NCBI RefSeq assembly: GCF_036226685.1
Contig: NZ_CP109010.1
Coordinates: 248,001 to 312,000, forward strand
Length of the DNA stretch: 64,000 nucleotides
Source of the DNA: Streptomyces sp. NBC_00690
Lineage (GTDB): Bacteria > Actinomycetota > Actinomycetes > Streptomycetales > Streptomycetaceae
Direction of reading: 5' to 3'
The first letter of the stretch is position 1. Every line of letters begins with the position of its first letter. The notes beneath the pieces were generated by a model that did not search any database, was not told the origin of the DNA, and saw only the letters and a list, made by a program, of their open reading frames with translations. Positions 51,912 to 60,270 of this stretch are shown one piece after another. A program made the translations under genes and the position numbers.

Positions 51912-54900
51912 ATGGGACGTCGGGAGAAGCCGCTGAACCCCGCCGACGGACACGTGGAGTCCTTCGCATACGAATTGCGTGCCTTGCGGCGGTCGGCGGG
52001 CTCGCCCACCTACCGGACGATGGCGGAAGGCTCCCCTTACTCCGCGCCCTCCCTCTCCGGGGCCGCGTCCGGGGAGCGCCTCCCCTCACTCCCCGTCGCC
52101 CTCGCCTATGTCGCCGCCTGCGGCGGTGACCTGGAGGAATGGCGTCGCCGCTGGCAGCGAGCCCTCGCCGACGAACCCGTGATCGCCCTTGAGGACGGCA
52201 CCATGGCCCCGTACCCCGGACTCGCCCGCTACGGGACGGACCACAGCGACCACTTCTTCGGCCGTGACGACCTCATCGCCGATCTGCTGGAACTGACCCG
52301 TCGCCACCCCGTCGTCGCGCTGGTCGGCGCCTCCGGCAGCGGAAAGTCCTCCCTACTGCGGGCGGGACTCGTCCCGGCCCTCAGACGGGCCGCGTCGGCG
52401 GGGAACGGGACGGCCCCGTCCGTGATCCGGATCCTCACGCCCGGATCCACCCCCGCCCGCACCCACCGGACCCTGATGACCAACGGCGCGCTCCTGCTCG
52501 TCGATCAATTCGAGGAGGTCTTCACCCTCTGCCGGGACCGCGGCGAACAAAACGCGTTCATGGAGCTGTTGACCGGTTCCGGCTGCCGGGTCGTCATCGC
52601 CGTACGCGCCGACTTCTCCGGGCGGTGCGCAGAACACCCCGCACTCGCCGCCGCGCTCAAGGAGTCGGTGCTGCTCGTCGGACCGATGACACCCGCCCAG
52701 CTCAGAGCGGCGGTTGTCGGCCCCGCCACGGCGGGGCGGCTGATCGTGGAACGGGCCCTCACCGCCCGGATCGTCGCGGACGTCGCCGACGAGCCGGGCG
52801 GGCTGCCACTGATGTCCCACGCCCTCCTGGAGACCTGGCGCCGACGGCGCGGACGGACCCTCACCGTGGCCGCCTACGAGGCGATCGGCGGGATCCAGGG
52901 CGCCATCACCCACACCGCCGAGGAAGCCTTCGGCGCCTTCACCGAACGCGAGGCACGGGCCGGACGCGAACTGCTGTTACGTCTGATAGCCCCGGGCGAC
53001 ACCACCGAGGACACCTGCCGCACGGCCTCGCGCAGCGAACTGCTCCACATGCCCGAGTCGGAACGGGTCCTCGAACGGCTAGTACGGGCCCGGCTGCTCA
53101 CCGTCGACGACGGCGCGGTCAACCTCGCCCACGAATCCCTGATCCGCGGCTGGCCCCGGCTACGCAGCTGGATCGAGCAAGAGCGCGACCGGCTCCGCCT
53201 GCACCGCGGACTCACCGAAGCGGCCCGGACCTGGGACGGGCTCGGCCGGGACGAGGGCGCGCTGTACCGGGGCGCACAACTCGCGGCGGTCCGGGAAACC
53301 TTCGGCACACCTCCGGACAACCCTGTGACGCCCGCCGCCGGACGGAGAATCGGGCGCCGAGTCCGCCACTCCCGGCTACTGGCCGCCCGCAGAACCCGCG
53401 CCGGCCTGGTCCGGGTTCCCCTCCGTGCCGCCGTCGCGCCCGTACCGCTCGACGCCGAGGCCGTTCTCACCCCACAGGAAAGTGACTTCCTCGCCGCTTC
53501 GTACCGCGCCCACAACGACGCACTGCGGGCCGCGCTGCGGACCACCCGGCGGCTACGCACCCTCATCGCGACCCTCTCGGTCCTGCTCTGCATTGCCACG
53601 ATCGCCGGGCTCAGCGTCTGGAAGGAGAGCCGCGCGGAAGATCGCCGCGCCGTACAGGCTGAGGCCCGACAACTTGCCGAGACCGCCAACACCCTGCGGG
53701 AGTCGGATCCGGGATACGCCCTCTTCCTCAGCGTCGCCGGCTGGCGCAAGGCGGATACCCCGGAGACGCGGGAGGCGCTGTTCGCGGCGGCGGCCCAGCC
53801 CGACTCGGCCGTGCACCGGCTCGAAACCCACAACGTGGATCTCTCCGCTCTCCGCCAGGACCTGAGCGCCGACGGCCGCAGCCTGCTCACCCTCAGCCCC
53901 GGAAGCAGCGACGCCCAAGGGCTGGGACGAGTGGCTGCAGACTGGTCCGGGGCAGGCCTGGGTGAGAACCTGAAACGGCTGGTCGCCATCGCTCCCCACC
54001 ACCGTGCCATCGCACTCGGAACCAACCGCGGCATCCGGATGTGGGACCTGTCCTCAGCCGAGTTCACCGGCCCGGTGTTCGGACCGCGCACGAGCGGGGC
54101 GCGAGGCTGGTTCGCCCCCGCGGGCGAGGCACTCGCCGCACAGGCCCCTGGGGGCCCGCTCCAGGTCTGGGACACGACCATCGGCCGGGAACTTCTCGAC
54201 ACCGGCGACACCCGGCCCCCGACCGGCGATGTCCATGTCGCCCCCGGTGCCCAGCTGCTGGCATACTGCGCGGCCGGAGGACCGCTGCGGATCTGGGACA
54301 TAGACACCCGCAAGAACCTGGATACGCCGTGGACGGACCGGGTCGGCGGCGGCTGTGGCTCGGGGGAGTTCCGCTTCACCCCCGACGGTCGGGCTCTCGC
54401 CTTCACCACGGCATCCGGGGTCCGTACGATCGAGGTCCGCACCGGACGGGAACGCCCCCGAGTGGTCACTGACGGTCTGCCACAACTGGCCTTCAGCGCC
54501 GATGGAGCACACCTCGCCACACTCACCCCCACCACGCTCCAGATCTGGCGCACGGCAGTACCGGACTCGCCCGTTCTCCGCCTGCCCATGAGCGGTATGC
54601 ACCGCTCCGATCTACGGCTGGACATGGCGGAGAGCGCCGTCCGCTTCCGCGAGGGAGAAGCACCGGCCCTCACCGTGCGGACCATCGGGGTGAACACCAC
54701 GGAGCCCCAGGAGTGGGAGGAGACCCCGCTCTCAGCCGCCGCCTTCAGCCAGAACGCGGAGATCCTGGCCACTGCGCGCTCACGCGCGTACGACATCCGC
54801 GACGGCGAGGGACGGCTGCTGCGAGGCATCCCCCGGACCGGCGAGTGCGCCCCGCCCTGCCGTCCCCTGATGGCGCTGCATCCCTCGGGAGAGGTCTTCG

Positions 54901-55769
54901 CCCTGCTGGACGCCTCGGGCCGAGTCGTCGTCCACGACCTGGGAGCCCGCTTCCCCAGGTCCCCGGACCGCAGCTGGGCGGAGGAGCGGCACCCGGCCGA
55001 GTACGTCCTGCCACCTCGGCCCGGGGTCACCGGCATGGCCTTCTCCGGCTTAGGGGGATCCGCAGACACCCTCGGAGTGTCTGCGTCGACACCCGGGCAG
55101 ACGGTCTTCGCATCGGCCGACCACGACGACGCACGGCACGGCTACCACTGGTCCGAGGCTCACGAGAGCCTCGACGGCAGGGTCCTGGCCGCAGCGGGGG
55201 ACAGCGGCGGGTTCGTCACCGACCGGCACCGGATCGTCCCCACGGATCAGGACGACGGCTCACCGGCCATCATGCAGGGCGAGGGACGGGCAGTCTCCGC
55301 AGCCTTCTCCCCAGGAGGCCCCTTCACGGCGATGGCCGATGCCAGCGGCCGGATCACCCTGTGGGGCGACTACGGCGAGAAAAACCTGGCGGTCCTGGCT
55401 CCGCGGAAACCCTTCTCGCCCGGCAGCCGGGCCGAGAAGCCCGTCGCGCTTGCCTTCTCCCCGGACGGAAGGACCCTCGCCGTCGGTGACGGCCACGGGA
55501 CGATACGGCTCTGGGACACTGCCAGAATCCGGAGCGTGCCGCTGCCAGCCGCCGACGGCCCGGTCCTGGCACTTGCGTTCACCGCCGACGGCTCACACCT
55601 ACGGATCTCCACCCCGCACTCGGCGTCCCGCACCTACCCACTAGACCCCACCGCCATCGCCGAGTCTCTCTGCCAGCGCATCAAGAACCTGCCCTGGTCT
55701 GCGCTTCAGCAACAAGACGGAATGATCGACCCCGACCAACAGCATTGCCCCTCCGGCCATGACCGCTGA
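51912..55769 (+). CDS. HTH - STAND NTPase - WD40 protein
   Basis: About 1285 residues. ATG at 51912 begins MGRREKPLNPADGHVESFAY, the standard start of this Streptomyces group; the upstream extension is low complexity. Domains: an XRE-like HTH (residues ~15-85, FAYELRALRRSAGSPTYRTM), an nSTAND1 NTPase with Walker A ALVGASGSGKSSLLRAG (~134-151) and Walker B ALLLVDQFEEVF (~193-203), helical winged parts (NLAHESLIRGWPRLRSWIEQ), a single hydrophobic helix (~549-571, LIATLSVLLCIATIAGLSVW) and a C-terminal set of WD40 blades (~600-1280, LQVWDTTIGREL, GTIRLWDTARI). STAND proteins oligomerise on ligand recognition; related ones act in regulation, cell death or phage sensing. A small coiled-coil gene overlaps its 3' end. 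Confidence 0.88.
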   Translation: MGRREKPLNPADGHVESFAYELRALRRSAGSPTYRTMAEGSPYSAPSLSGAASGERLPSLPVALAYVAACGGDLEEWRRRWQRALADEPVIALEDGTMAPYPGLARYGTDHSDHFFGRDDLIADLLELTRRHPVVALVGASGSGKSSLLRAGLVPALRRAASAGNGTAPSVIRILTPGSTPARTHRTLMTNGALLLVDQFEEVFTLCRDRGEQNAFMELLTGSGCRVVIAVRADFSGRCAEHPALAAALKESVLLVGPMTPAQLRAAVVGPATAGRLIVERALTARIVADVADEPGGLPLMSHALLETWRRRRGRTLTVAAYEAIGGIQGAITHTAEEAFGAFTEREARAGRELLLRLIAPGDTTEDTCRTASRSELLHMPESERVLERLVRARLLTVDDGAVNLAHESLIRGWPRLRSWIEQERDRLRLHRGLTEAARTWDGLGRDEGALYRGAQLAAVRETFGTPPDNPVTPAAGRRIGRRVRHSRLLAARRTRAGLVRVPLRAAVAPVPLDAEAVLTPQESDFLAASYRAHNDALRAALRTTRRLRTLIATLSVLLCIATIAGLSVWKESRAEDRRAVQAEARQLAETANTLRESDPGYALFLSVAGWRKADTPETREALFAAAAQPDSAVHRLETHNVDLSALRQDLSADGRSLLTLSPGSSDAQGLGRVAADWSGAGLGENLKRLVAIAPHHRAIALGTNRGIRMWDLSSAEFTGPVFGPRTSGARGWFAPAGEALAAQAPGGPLQVWDTTIGRELLDTGDTRPPTGDVHVAPGAQLLAYCAAGGPLRIWDIDTRKNLDTPWTDRVGGGCGSGEFRFTPDGRALAFTTASGVRTIEVRTGRERPRVVTDGLPQLAFSADGAHLATLTPTTLQIWRTAVPDSPVLRLPMSGMHRSDLRLDMAESAVRFREGEAPALTVRTIGVNTTEPQEWEETPLSAAAFSQNAEILATARSRAYDIRDGEGRLLRGIPRTGECAPPCRPLMALHPSGEVFALLDASGRVVVHDLGARFPRSPDRSWAEERHPAEYVLPPRPGVTGMAFSGLGGSADTLGVSASTPGQTVFASADHDDARHGYHWSEAHESLDGRVLAAAGDSGGFVTDRHRIVPTDQDDGSPAIMQGEGRAVSAAFSPGGPFTAMADASGRITLWGDYGEKNLAVLAPRKPFSPGSRAEKPVALAFSPDGRTLAVGDGHGTIRLWDTARIRSVPLPAADGPVLALAFTADGSHLRISTPHSASRTYPLDPTAIAESLCQRIKNLPWSALQQQDGMIDPDQQHCPSGHDR

Positions 55770-56013
55770 CGGCATCCTGGGGAACGCCTGGACGTCATGG
55801 CCAGGTGGATCCCAGGTGGGCAACCTAGACCAGAGGGTCAGCAACCTCGACGAGAAGGTCGGCGGTCTCGATGACTGGATCGGTGGCCTGGACGAGAAGA
55901 TCGACTCTCTCACCGGGGAGGTGCGGGACTTGAACGTCAAGGTGGATCGCAACCAGGCACAGATCATCGAACTGCTGTCCCGGCTGGTCGGCAAGGATCC
56001 CGACGCCGGCTGA
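55759..56013 (+). CDS. Small coiled-coil protein overlapping the STAND gene
   Basis: An 84-residue protein. ATG 55759 lies 11 bases inside the 3' end of the STAND gene, so it is translationally coupled. Almost the whole chain is a heptad-like repeat with leucine at regular spacing (VGNLDQRVSNLDEKVGGLDD, WIGGLDEKIDSLTGEVRDLN, VKVDRNQAQIIELLSRLVG), predicting a parallel trimer or tetramer. There is no hydrophobic segment. Its constant proximity to the NTPase suggests an adaptor or oligomerisation partner. Confidence 0.7.
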   Translation: MTADGILGNAWTSWPGGSQVGNLDQRVSNLDEKVGGLDDWIGGLDEKIDSLTGEVRDLNVKVDRNQAQIIELLSRLVGKDPDAG

Positions 56014-56029
56014 CCTTGTTCCCGTCTAC

Positions 56030-56071
56030 GGCTGCTGCCCCGACCCGGTACCTGGGTTCGGGGCGGCAGCC
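56030..56071 (+). terminator. Terminator hairpin after the STAND operon
   Basis: GGCTGC-t-GCCCCGA (from 56030) pairs with TCGGGGC-g-GCAGCC (to 56071), a 13-bp stem with one internal mismatch. It begins 17 bases after the coiled-coil gene. The following ~340 bases up to the antitoxin gene show no supportable gene. Confidence 0.75.
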
Positions 56072-56414
56072 GTTTCAGCGGCGAAGACGCGACGCAGGCC
56101 CAGGGAGGCTCAGCCGTGTCCGGGTGTCACATGGTGGGGGCGGCCCTGCAACGCGACCTGTACGGCCGCCACCGACAGTTACCTCGCCGACGCCCCCGGC
56201 GGCCCCCTCTTGCGTGCAGGGTGAAGATCGTCCGCTAGTGACCCGCTGAGCCCTTTCCTGCCGGAAGTGGTCTCAGGGGCTGAACGCACGCCGCTGGGGC
56301 TGATGCTGTCCCTCGTTCGTGTGGGCGTTCCTCCGGGCCCTGGGGCGTGGGGATGTTGGCCGCGTACCGTGTCCGGCGGAACGTCAGGGGTCAGCGACAT
56401 GGGAGGGCAGCGCA

Positions 56415-56699
56415 GTGGACGAGACGGCACCGGAGCGGTGGACGACGACCGTTCACGACCAGGAGGTGGAACTGCCGTCCACGATCGTGGATGTCCGCGC
56501 CGCCCTCGCCGAAGACCAACGGGCCGCGTTCGACACCGAGATCAGCTCCACCCCGGGCCCCGATCTACCCCTCCGCCTGGCCATGTGGGCCCTGCGCACC
56601 ATCCCCGGCGCGGTCGAGGAGATGGACGACCAGGTCAACCGGCTCCGGTCCGGCGACTACACCGGCGTCAGCGTCCTCGACGACGACGAGGCCGCCTGA
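56415..56699 (+). CDS. Antitoxin of RelE/ParE-type module (intact copy)
   Basis: A 94-residue acidic protein. GTG 56415 with GGGAGGGC upstream. The sequence (VDETAPERWTTTVHDQEVEL, PSTIVDVRAALAEDQRAAF, LPLRLAMWALRTIPGAVEEM) is helical in the second half. Its TGA shares a base with the toxin start (TGATG). Decayed copies occur at 23974, 49878 and ~60260, aligning over the first ~20 residues or the LAMWAL/LADWAL helix. It likely binds and neutralises the toxin and may repress the operon, though no classical DNA-binding motif is obvious. Confidence 0.75.
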   Translation: MDETAPERWTTTVHDQEVELPSTIVDVRAALAEDQRAAFDTEISSTPGPDLPLRLAMWALRTIPGAVEEMDDQVNRLRSGDYTGVSVLDDDEAA

Positions 56700-56956
56700 T
56701 GGCCTACCGCATCGCCTACGCCTCCCAAGCCGAGACCGCCCGCCGCCGGCTTCCCGCCCCACGGCGCAGCGCCTTGGATAAGGCCATGAAATCCACGATC
56801 GGCACCAATCCCTATGGGCACGGGTCGGTGGAGGCCAAACCCGGCGAACGCGACTACCGCGAAGCCACCGTCCCCAGCGCCGACGCAATCGTCGTCTACT
56901 ACATCAGCGCCCCCGACGTCCTCACCATCACCGCCGTCAAACTCATCACCTTCTGA
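56699..56956 (+). CDS. RelE/ParE-type toxin (intact copy)
   Basis: An 85-residue basic protein coupled to the antitoxin by TGATG. Features of the RelE/ParE fold: N-terminal strand YRIAYASQAETARRRLP, central helix ALDKAMKSTIGTNPYG, HGSVEAKPGERDYREATV and the last strands ADAIVVYYISAPDVLTITAV. RelE members cleave mRNA on the ribosome and ParE members poison gyrase; the sequence alone does not decide which. It is the only complete copy of four in the window and sits 180 bases upstream of the largest CRISPR array. Confidence 0.75.
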   Translation: MAYRIAYASQAETARRRLPAPRRSALDKAMKSTIGTNPYGHGSVEAKPGERDYREATVPSADAIVVYYISAPDVLTITAVKLITF

Positions 56957-57139
56957 CACAACACCACGCGGTGTCCGAGAGCGGCCCACCGGACGAGTCG
57001 TGACAGCCATCTCAGGTACGTCAGCCTTCCCGCACTGCTGATCACCGCGGCCCACATCATCGGCTGACCCTGAATGTCCGAATCTCTCAAAGTGAGCAAA
57101 AACCGGGCCCACCACGGATAAAGCCGCAGGTCAGGAAGA

Positions 57140-57526
57140 GTAGTCCCCGCGCTGCGGGGATGGTCCTGCACGGGGGTGCCTGTTCGGGATCCTCAACGGG
57201 TAGTCCCCGCGCTGCGGGGATGGTCCCGCATCCACGTGGAAAGCCCCTACGAGCTGAAGGTAGTCCCCGCGCTGCGGGGATGGTCCGGTACATGCTGCAT
57301 CAGAGGTGATGCAGCCTCAGTAGTCCCCGCGCTGCGGGGATGGTCCTCAGATGGTGGCCCACGAGATCCGGATCAAGCAGTGGTCCCCGCGCTGCGGGGA
57401 TGGTCCCCTCAGCTTCAGGTGATTGGTGGTAACGACCAAGTGGTCCCCGCGCTGCGGGGGTAGCCCCCTGTAAACATTTGTTTACAGCGGGCCTCGACCG
57501 GTGTCCTCGCGCTGCGGGGGCCGTGT
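57140..57526 (+). CRISPR. CRISPR array, six good repeats plus one degenerate
   Basis: Repeats of the form GTAGTCCCCGCGCTGCGGGG followed by ATGGTCC start at 57140, 57200, 57260, 57320, 57380 and 57440 (the last two with GTGGTC, the sixth with changes at its end). A seventh, degraded copy lies at 57500. The period is exactly 60 bases, giving six spacers of about 32-33 bases. Decay at the right end and an A-rich stretch on the left (CTCAAAGTGAGCAAAAA, 57086-57102, then CAGGTCAGGAAGAG at 57127-57140) put the leader on the left. No cas genes are within the window. Confidence 0.9.
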
Positions 57527-57553
57527 CATTCGTTCTGTTCTGGTAGGCCGAGG

Positions 57554-57820
57554 GTGGTGCGTCCCCGGCAGGGGCGCGGAACGATCGTGACCTGGCTCCC
57601 GCCGATCCCCCACTCCGCCACCGCGGGACATGACCCGGCTGATGAGATCCTGGCGCTGGGCCTGGAGCCCCGGTACGAGGTCGTCGTCGAGCGGACCGAA
57701 CCACCGGCCTCGATCGCTGACGCCCTGGGCGTCGAGCCCGGAGAGGCCGGCTGTCTCGTGCGCAGGAGCCGGCTGCTCGCCGACGGGATCCCCGTACGGC
57801 TGGCCACGAGCTGGTTCCCT
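57554..57820 (+). pseudogene. GntR-type regulator, UTRA ligand domain fragment
   Basis: The frame TAGHDPADEILALGLEPRYE and VVVERTEPPASIADALGVEP, GEAGCLVRRSRLLADGIPVR, LATSWFP is the first half of a UTRA effector-binding domain. The DNA-binding N-terminus is absent: the fragment starts just after the CRISPR array. The remainder is cut at SWFP, exactly where the 20-base repeat begins. Both ends are therefore rearrangement junctions. Confidence 0.6.
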
Positions 57821-57840
57821 ACCCGCGCGAGTAGGCACCC
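57821..57840 (+). repeat. 20-bp direct repeat, copy 2
   Basis: Identical to 21361-21380 and placed exactly at the truncation point of the GntR-type fragment. Confidence 0.6.
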
Positions 57841-57903
57841 AAATTCCTCTGTGCGTTGAACCACCAAGACATCCGGTGCGGCCGGGTGTCACACGCTGTC
57901 TCG

Positions 57904-57948
57904 CCAATTGGGCCCGGTGTCCTAGCTCAGACACCAGCCGCAAAGTAG
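57904..57948 (+). repeat. Long inverted repeat, left copy (res-like)
   Basis: A 45-base sequence whose reverse complement is at 59928-59972 with about three mismatches; the inner 34 bases (from CGGTGTCCTAGC to GCAAAGTAG) are identical. It contains TGTCCTAGCTCAGACA, a TGTC...GACA dyad like the binding sites of Tn3-type resolvases. Confidence 0.75.
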
Positions 57949-57964
57949 CGATCCGTCCTGGGGG

Positions 57965-58150
57965 TCAGCTGCCGACGGGCGCCGCTGCTGGGTTGAGGGT
58001 CTTGTGCACGACGCCGACGGACACCTTGACGGCGACGGCGATCTCGCGGATTGACTGGCCTTCGGCGCGGCGGGCGAGGATTACGCGCCGCTTGTCGTCG
58101 TCCACGACGGGGCGTCGGCCGCCGACGCGCCCGCGAGCGCGGGCGGGGGT
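57965..58150 (-). pseudogene. Serine recombinase C-terminal HTH remnant
   Basis: The minus frame reads RVGGRRPVVDDDKRRVILAR then RAEGQSIREIAVAVKVSVGV and VHKTLNPAAAPVGS-stop, the DNA-binding tail of a resolvase (AxxxGRVGGRP ... SIREIA). The catalytic domain is missing; a matching catalytic-domain end is found, detached, at 24034-24160. The tail ends 17 bases from the left long inverted repeat, consistent with a former resolvase gene next to its own site. The flanking 58151-58636 shows no gene I can support. Confidence 0.7.
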
Positions 58151-58636
58151 CGGGCGTTCGGTAGACGGCCGATAGATGAACGCGGGTGCAGGTCCTGCCT
58201 GTCGATCTCCGCGCTCCGAGACCCGCCCAGTCTCGGCAGGGCGGAAGCCAACGTAGCGGCTTTGTGCCGCGGGTCAGAGGGGCCGTTTCCGTGCGGGACT
58301 CGGGTCAACTTGCGGCAGAAGCGGTGCCAGAACAGTCGCAAGGAGCGTAATTCTGTCCGGAAATGCATGTGTTTCTGTCATATGTGGGAGAGGTGTTGCC
58401 GGAGCGTGAAGGCGGCGCGACAGTGACATGAGCACACCTCTTTCCGTGGTTCCCGGAGGCGGCCGAAGAGCCGTTGGGTGCCGGGATGCGGGAGTGTGCC
58501 GAGGCCATGACCCCAACCTGACCGTGCACTGCTGAACCCGTCCCATCCGCATGTTCACCGCCGATACGCACCGCACCAGGGTCACGTTCTTTCCCGGGCC
58601 CGCCGTGCGGCAGTGACCGGCAGAACGGAGTTCTCC

Positions 58637-59599
58637 GTGGCTTCCATTTCACCAGTCCGCCGCCGCTCTTGGCGGACCCGCCTGGCCGCCCTGTTAGGCG
58701 GCCTTGTGCTCGTCCCGGCAAGCCTGCTCGCCGTGGCGGGTCCGGCTCACGCCGACGCCGGCCTGCAACTGTCCGAGTCGGCCGACCCGGTCCCCGCCGA
58801 CACCAGCTACACGTACACCGTCAACCTTCCCAATATCGGCGACTCGTTCGCCAGCCAGTTCGACATCGTTGCCGACCTGAGCGGGGCGGCGGCGACCTTC
58901 ACCGGCTGGTCCATAGCCAGCGACGCCGTCGACACCTGCACCCTGACCGGGACGCATGCCGCATGCACCGTCATCCCCGGCAACCTCACCGCTCAGGACG
59001 GCGTGATCACCCTGACCGTGCTGCCCACCGCGGCGGGCACCGTCAACGTCACCTCCACCGCCACCGTCCCCGACTTCGGGGGGCTCCAGTGGGGTACCGA
59101 CAGCATCAGCACCACGATCGAATCCCCCGGTCCCGCCTGCACCATCACCGGCACCGCGGGCAACGACACCCTGACCGGCACCAACGGTGACGACGTCATC
59201 TGCGGTCTCGGCGGCAACGACACGATCAACGGCGGCAACGGCTCCGACACCCTCTACGGCGGCCCCGGCAACGACGCTCTCGGCGGCGGCAACGGCAACG
59301 ACACCCTCTACGGCCAGGCCGGTGACGACACCAGCAAGGGCGAAACCCTCCTCGGCTCCCTGCTGCACCTGTTCGACAACGGCAACGACACCATCGACGG
59401 CGGCCCCGGCAACGACGACCTCGACGGCCAGAACGGCAACGACACCCTCTACGACCACGACGGCACCGACACCATGAGCGGCAGCCTCGGCAACGACAAC
59501 ATCGACGTCGCGGACGGCGTAGGCGGCGACACCGCCAACGGCGGCCTCGGCACCGACACCTGCGCCACCGACACCGGCGACACCGCCACCCTCTGCTGA
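58637..59599 (+). CDS. Secreted RTX-type calcium-binding repeat protein
   Basis: About 320 residues. GTG at 58637 (VASISPVRRRSWRTRLAALL) with ACGGAG seven bases upstream; a GTG at 58613 is an alternative. The signal peptide ends at GPAHADA. A beta-sandwich domain follows (ESADPVPADTSYTYTVNLPN, resembling DUF11/conserved-repeat domains). The C-terminal ~130 residues are hemolysin-type nonapeptides, GGxGxDxLx (GNDTLTGTNGDDVICGLGGN, GPGNDALGGGNGNDTLYG), forming a calcium-dependent beta roll. It probably acts on or near the cell surface. It sits alone between the two long inverted repeats, making it the cargo of that segment. Confidence 0.88.
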   Translation: MASISPVRRRSWRTRLAALLGGLVLVPASLLAVAGPAHADAGLQLSESADPVPADTSYTYTVNLPNIGDSFASQFDIVADLSGAAATFTGWSIASDAVDTCTLTGTHAACTVIPGNLTAQDGVITLTVLPTAAGTVNVTSTATVPDFGGLQWGTDSISTTIESPGPACTITGTAGNDTLTGTNGDDVICGLGGNDTINGGNGSDTLYGGPGNDALGGGNGNDTLYGQAGDDTSKGETLLGSLLHLFDNGNDTIDGGPGNDDLDGQNGNDTLYDHDGTDTMSGSLGNDNIDVADGVGGDTANGGLGTDTCATDTGDTATLC

Positions 59600-59622
59600 C
59601 CCCATCCGACACCAGCAGCCCG

Positions 59623-59660
59623 CAGGGGGCGTCGACCGCGCAGCCGGCCGGCGCCCCCTG
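59623..59660 (+). terminator. Terminator hairpin after the RTX gene
   Basis: CAGGGGGCG (59623-59631) pairs with CGCCCCCTG (59652-59660), starting 24 bases after the stop. Confidence 0.65.
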
Positions 59661-59756
59661 TCTGTGCCCTGCTCGCCCGTAGCCGCCGCAGGAAACCCTC
59701 GCCGGCCGGTACGGGGAAGTCCTGGACGACGTGGGTCTCGCTCAGGGTGTCTGCGC

Positions 59757-59927
59757 AGGGGAGCGGCCGGCGGTGTCCGCCGGAGTGCGGGGCCGGGGCA
59801 CCGCAGCGGCTGACACCAGGTCGAGCCGCTTGTCCATGTCCAGGCGGAAAGTTCCGTACGGGTTGACGTTCGACCAGAACAGCGCGGTCAGGCCGCGCCG
59901 GTCCTCGTCGGTGAGCTTACCCGCGAC
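59757..59927 (-). pseudogene. Tn3-like transposase C-terminal fragment
   Basis: Reading leftward from the right inverted repeat: VAGKLTDEDRRGLTALFWSN and VNPYGTFRLDMDKRLDL. The LxxxFWxxVNPYGxFxLDM pattern resembles the end of Tn3-family transposases (H-I-N-x-x-G-x-Y-x-F). Nothing upstream of it is present; it begins exactly at the inverted repeat. I rate the family assignment moderate. Confidence 0.45.
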
Positions 59928-59972
59928 CTACTTTGCGGCTGGTGTCTGAGCTAGGACACCGAGGCCAATTGG
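59928..59972 (-). repeat. Long inverted repeat, right copy (res-like)
   Basis: Reverse-complement partner of 57904-57948. Together they bound a 2.0-kb segment holding the recombinase tail, the RTX gene and the transposase fragment. Confidence 0.75.
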
Positions 59973-60270
59973 TCTGCTGAGCTACTGGGAGGCTGCCGAG
60001 AAGTTCGGCGTCGGTGGCCGCGAGCGGGCTGTCGTGCATCACCCGGGTGAGGTCTTCCACCGCATACCTGACCCGGGACGGCAGCCCGGCGGCTTTGATC
60101 TCCTGTTCGCCGGTGAGGTGGAACCCGCACAGCCCGCACCGCAGGCCCACGGCCGCCAGTTCCATTTCGAACAGCAGGGAGTCCGCCGGCGCTTCCAGGA
60201 AGAGCGCCGCCGCCTCCGCCTCACAGGCCGGGCACTTGTTGAGCGTGCGGAAGACCGCGCCTGCCCGTCC
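59973..60270 (-). pseudogene. Zinc-ribbon-like hypothetical protein, truncated at both ends
   Basis: The minus frame gives NKCPACEAEAAALFLEAPAD and LLFEMELAAVGLRCGLCGFH, with CPAC and CGLC knuckles forming a treble-clef or ribbon zinc site, then VRYAVEDLTRVMHDSPLAAT. The frame remains open above 60270, but that part overlaps an antitoxin fragment on the other strand and lacks protein-like content. On the other side it is cut by the right long inverted repeat. Both junctions indicate rearrangement. Confidence 0.45.

Noticed and set aside
52874..55069. Minus-strand open frame of 731 codons inside the STAND gene
   Set aside because: The plus strand has Walker motifs and WD40 blades throughout; the minus product is Ser/Arg-rich without domain features.
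58131..58160. GC-rich string resembling a CRISPR repeat
   Set aside because: It is part of the resolvase tail (ARARGRVGG) and shows no repeat at 60 or 61 bases.
59731..59949. Plus-strand frame next to the right inverted repeat
   Set aside because: The minus strand gives a better protein (transposase-like end); the plus frame has no motif.
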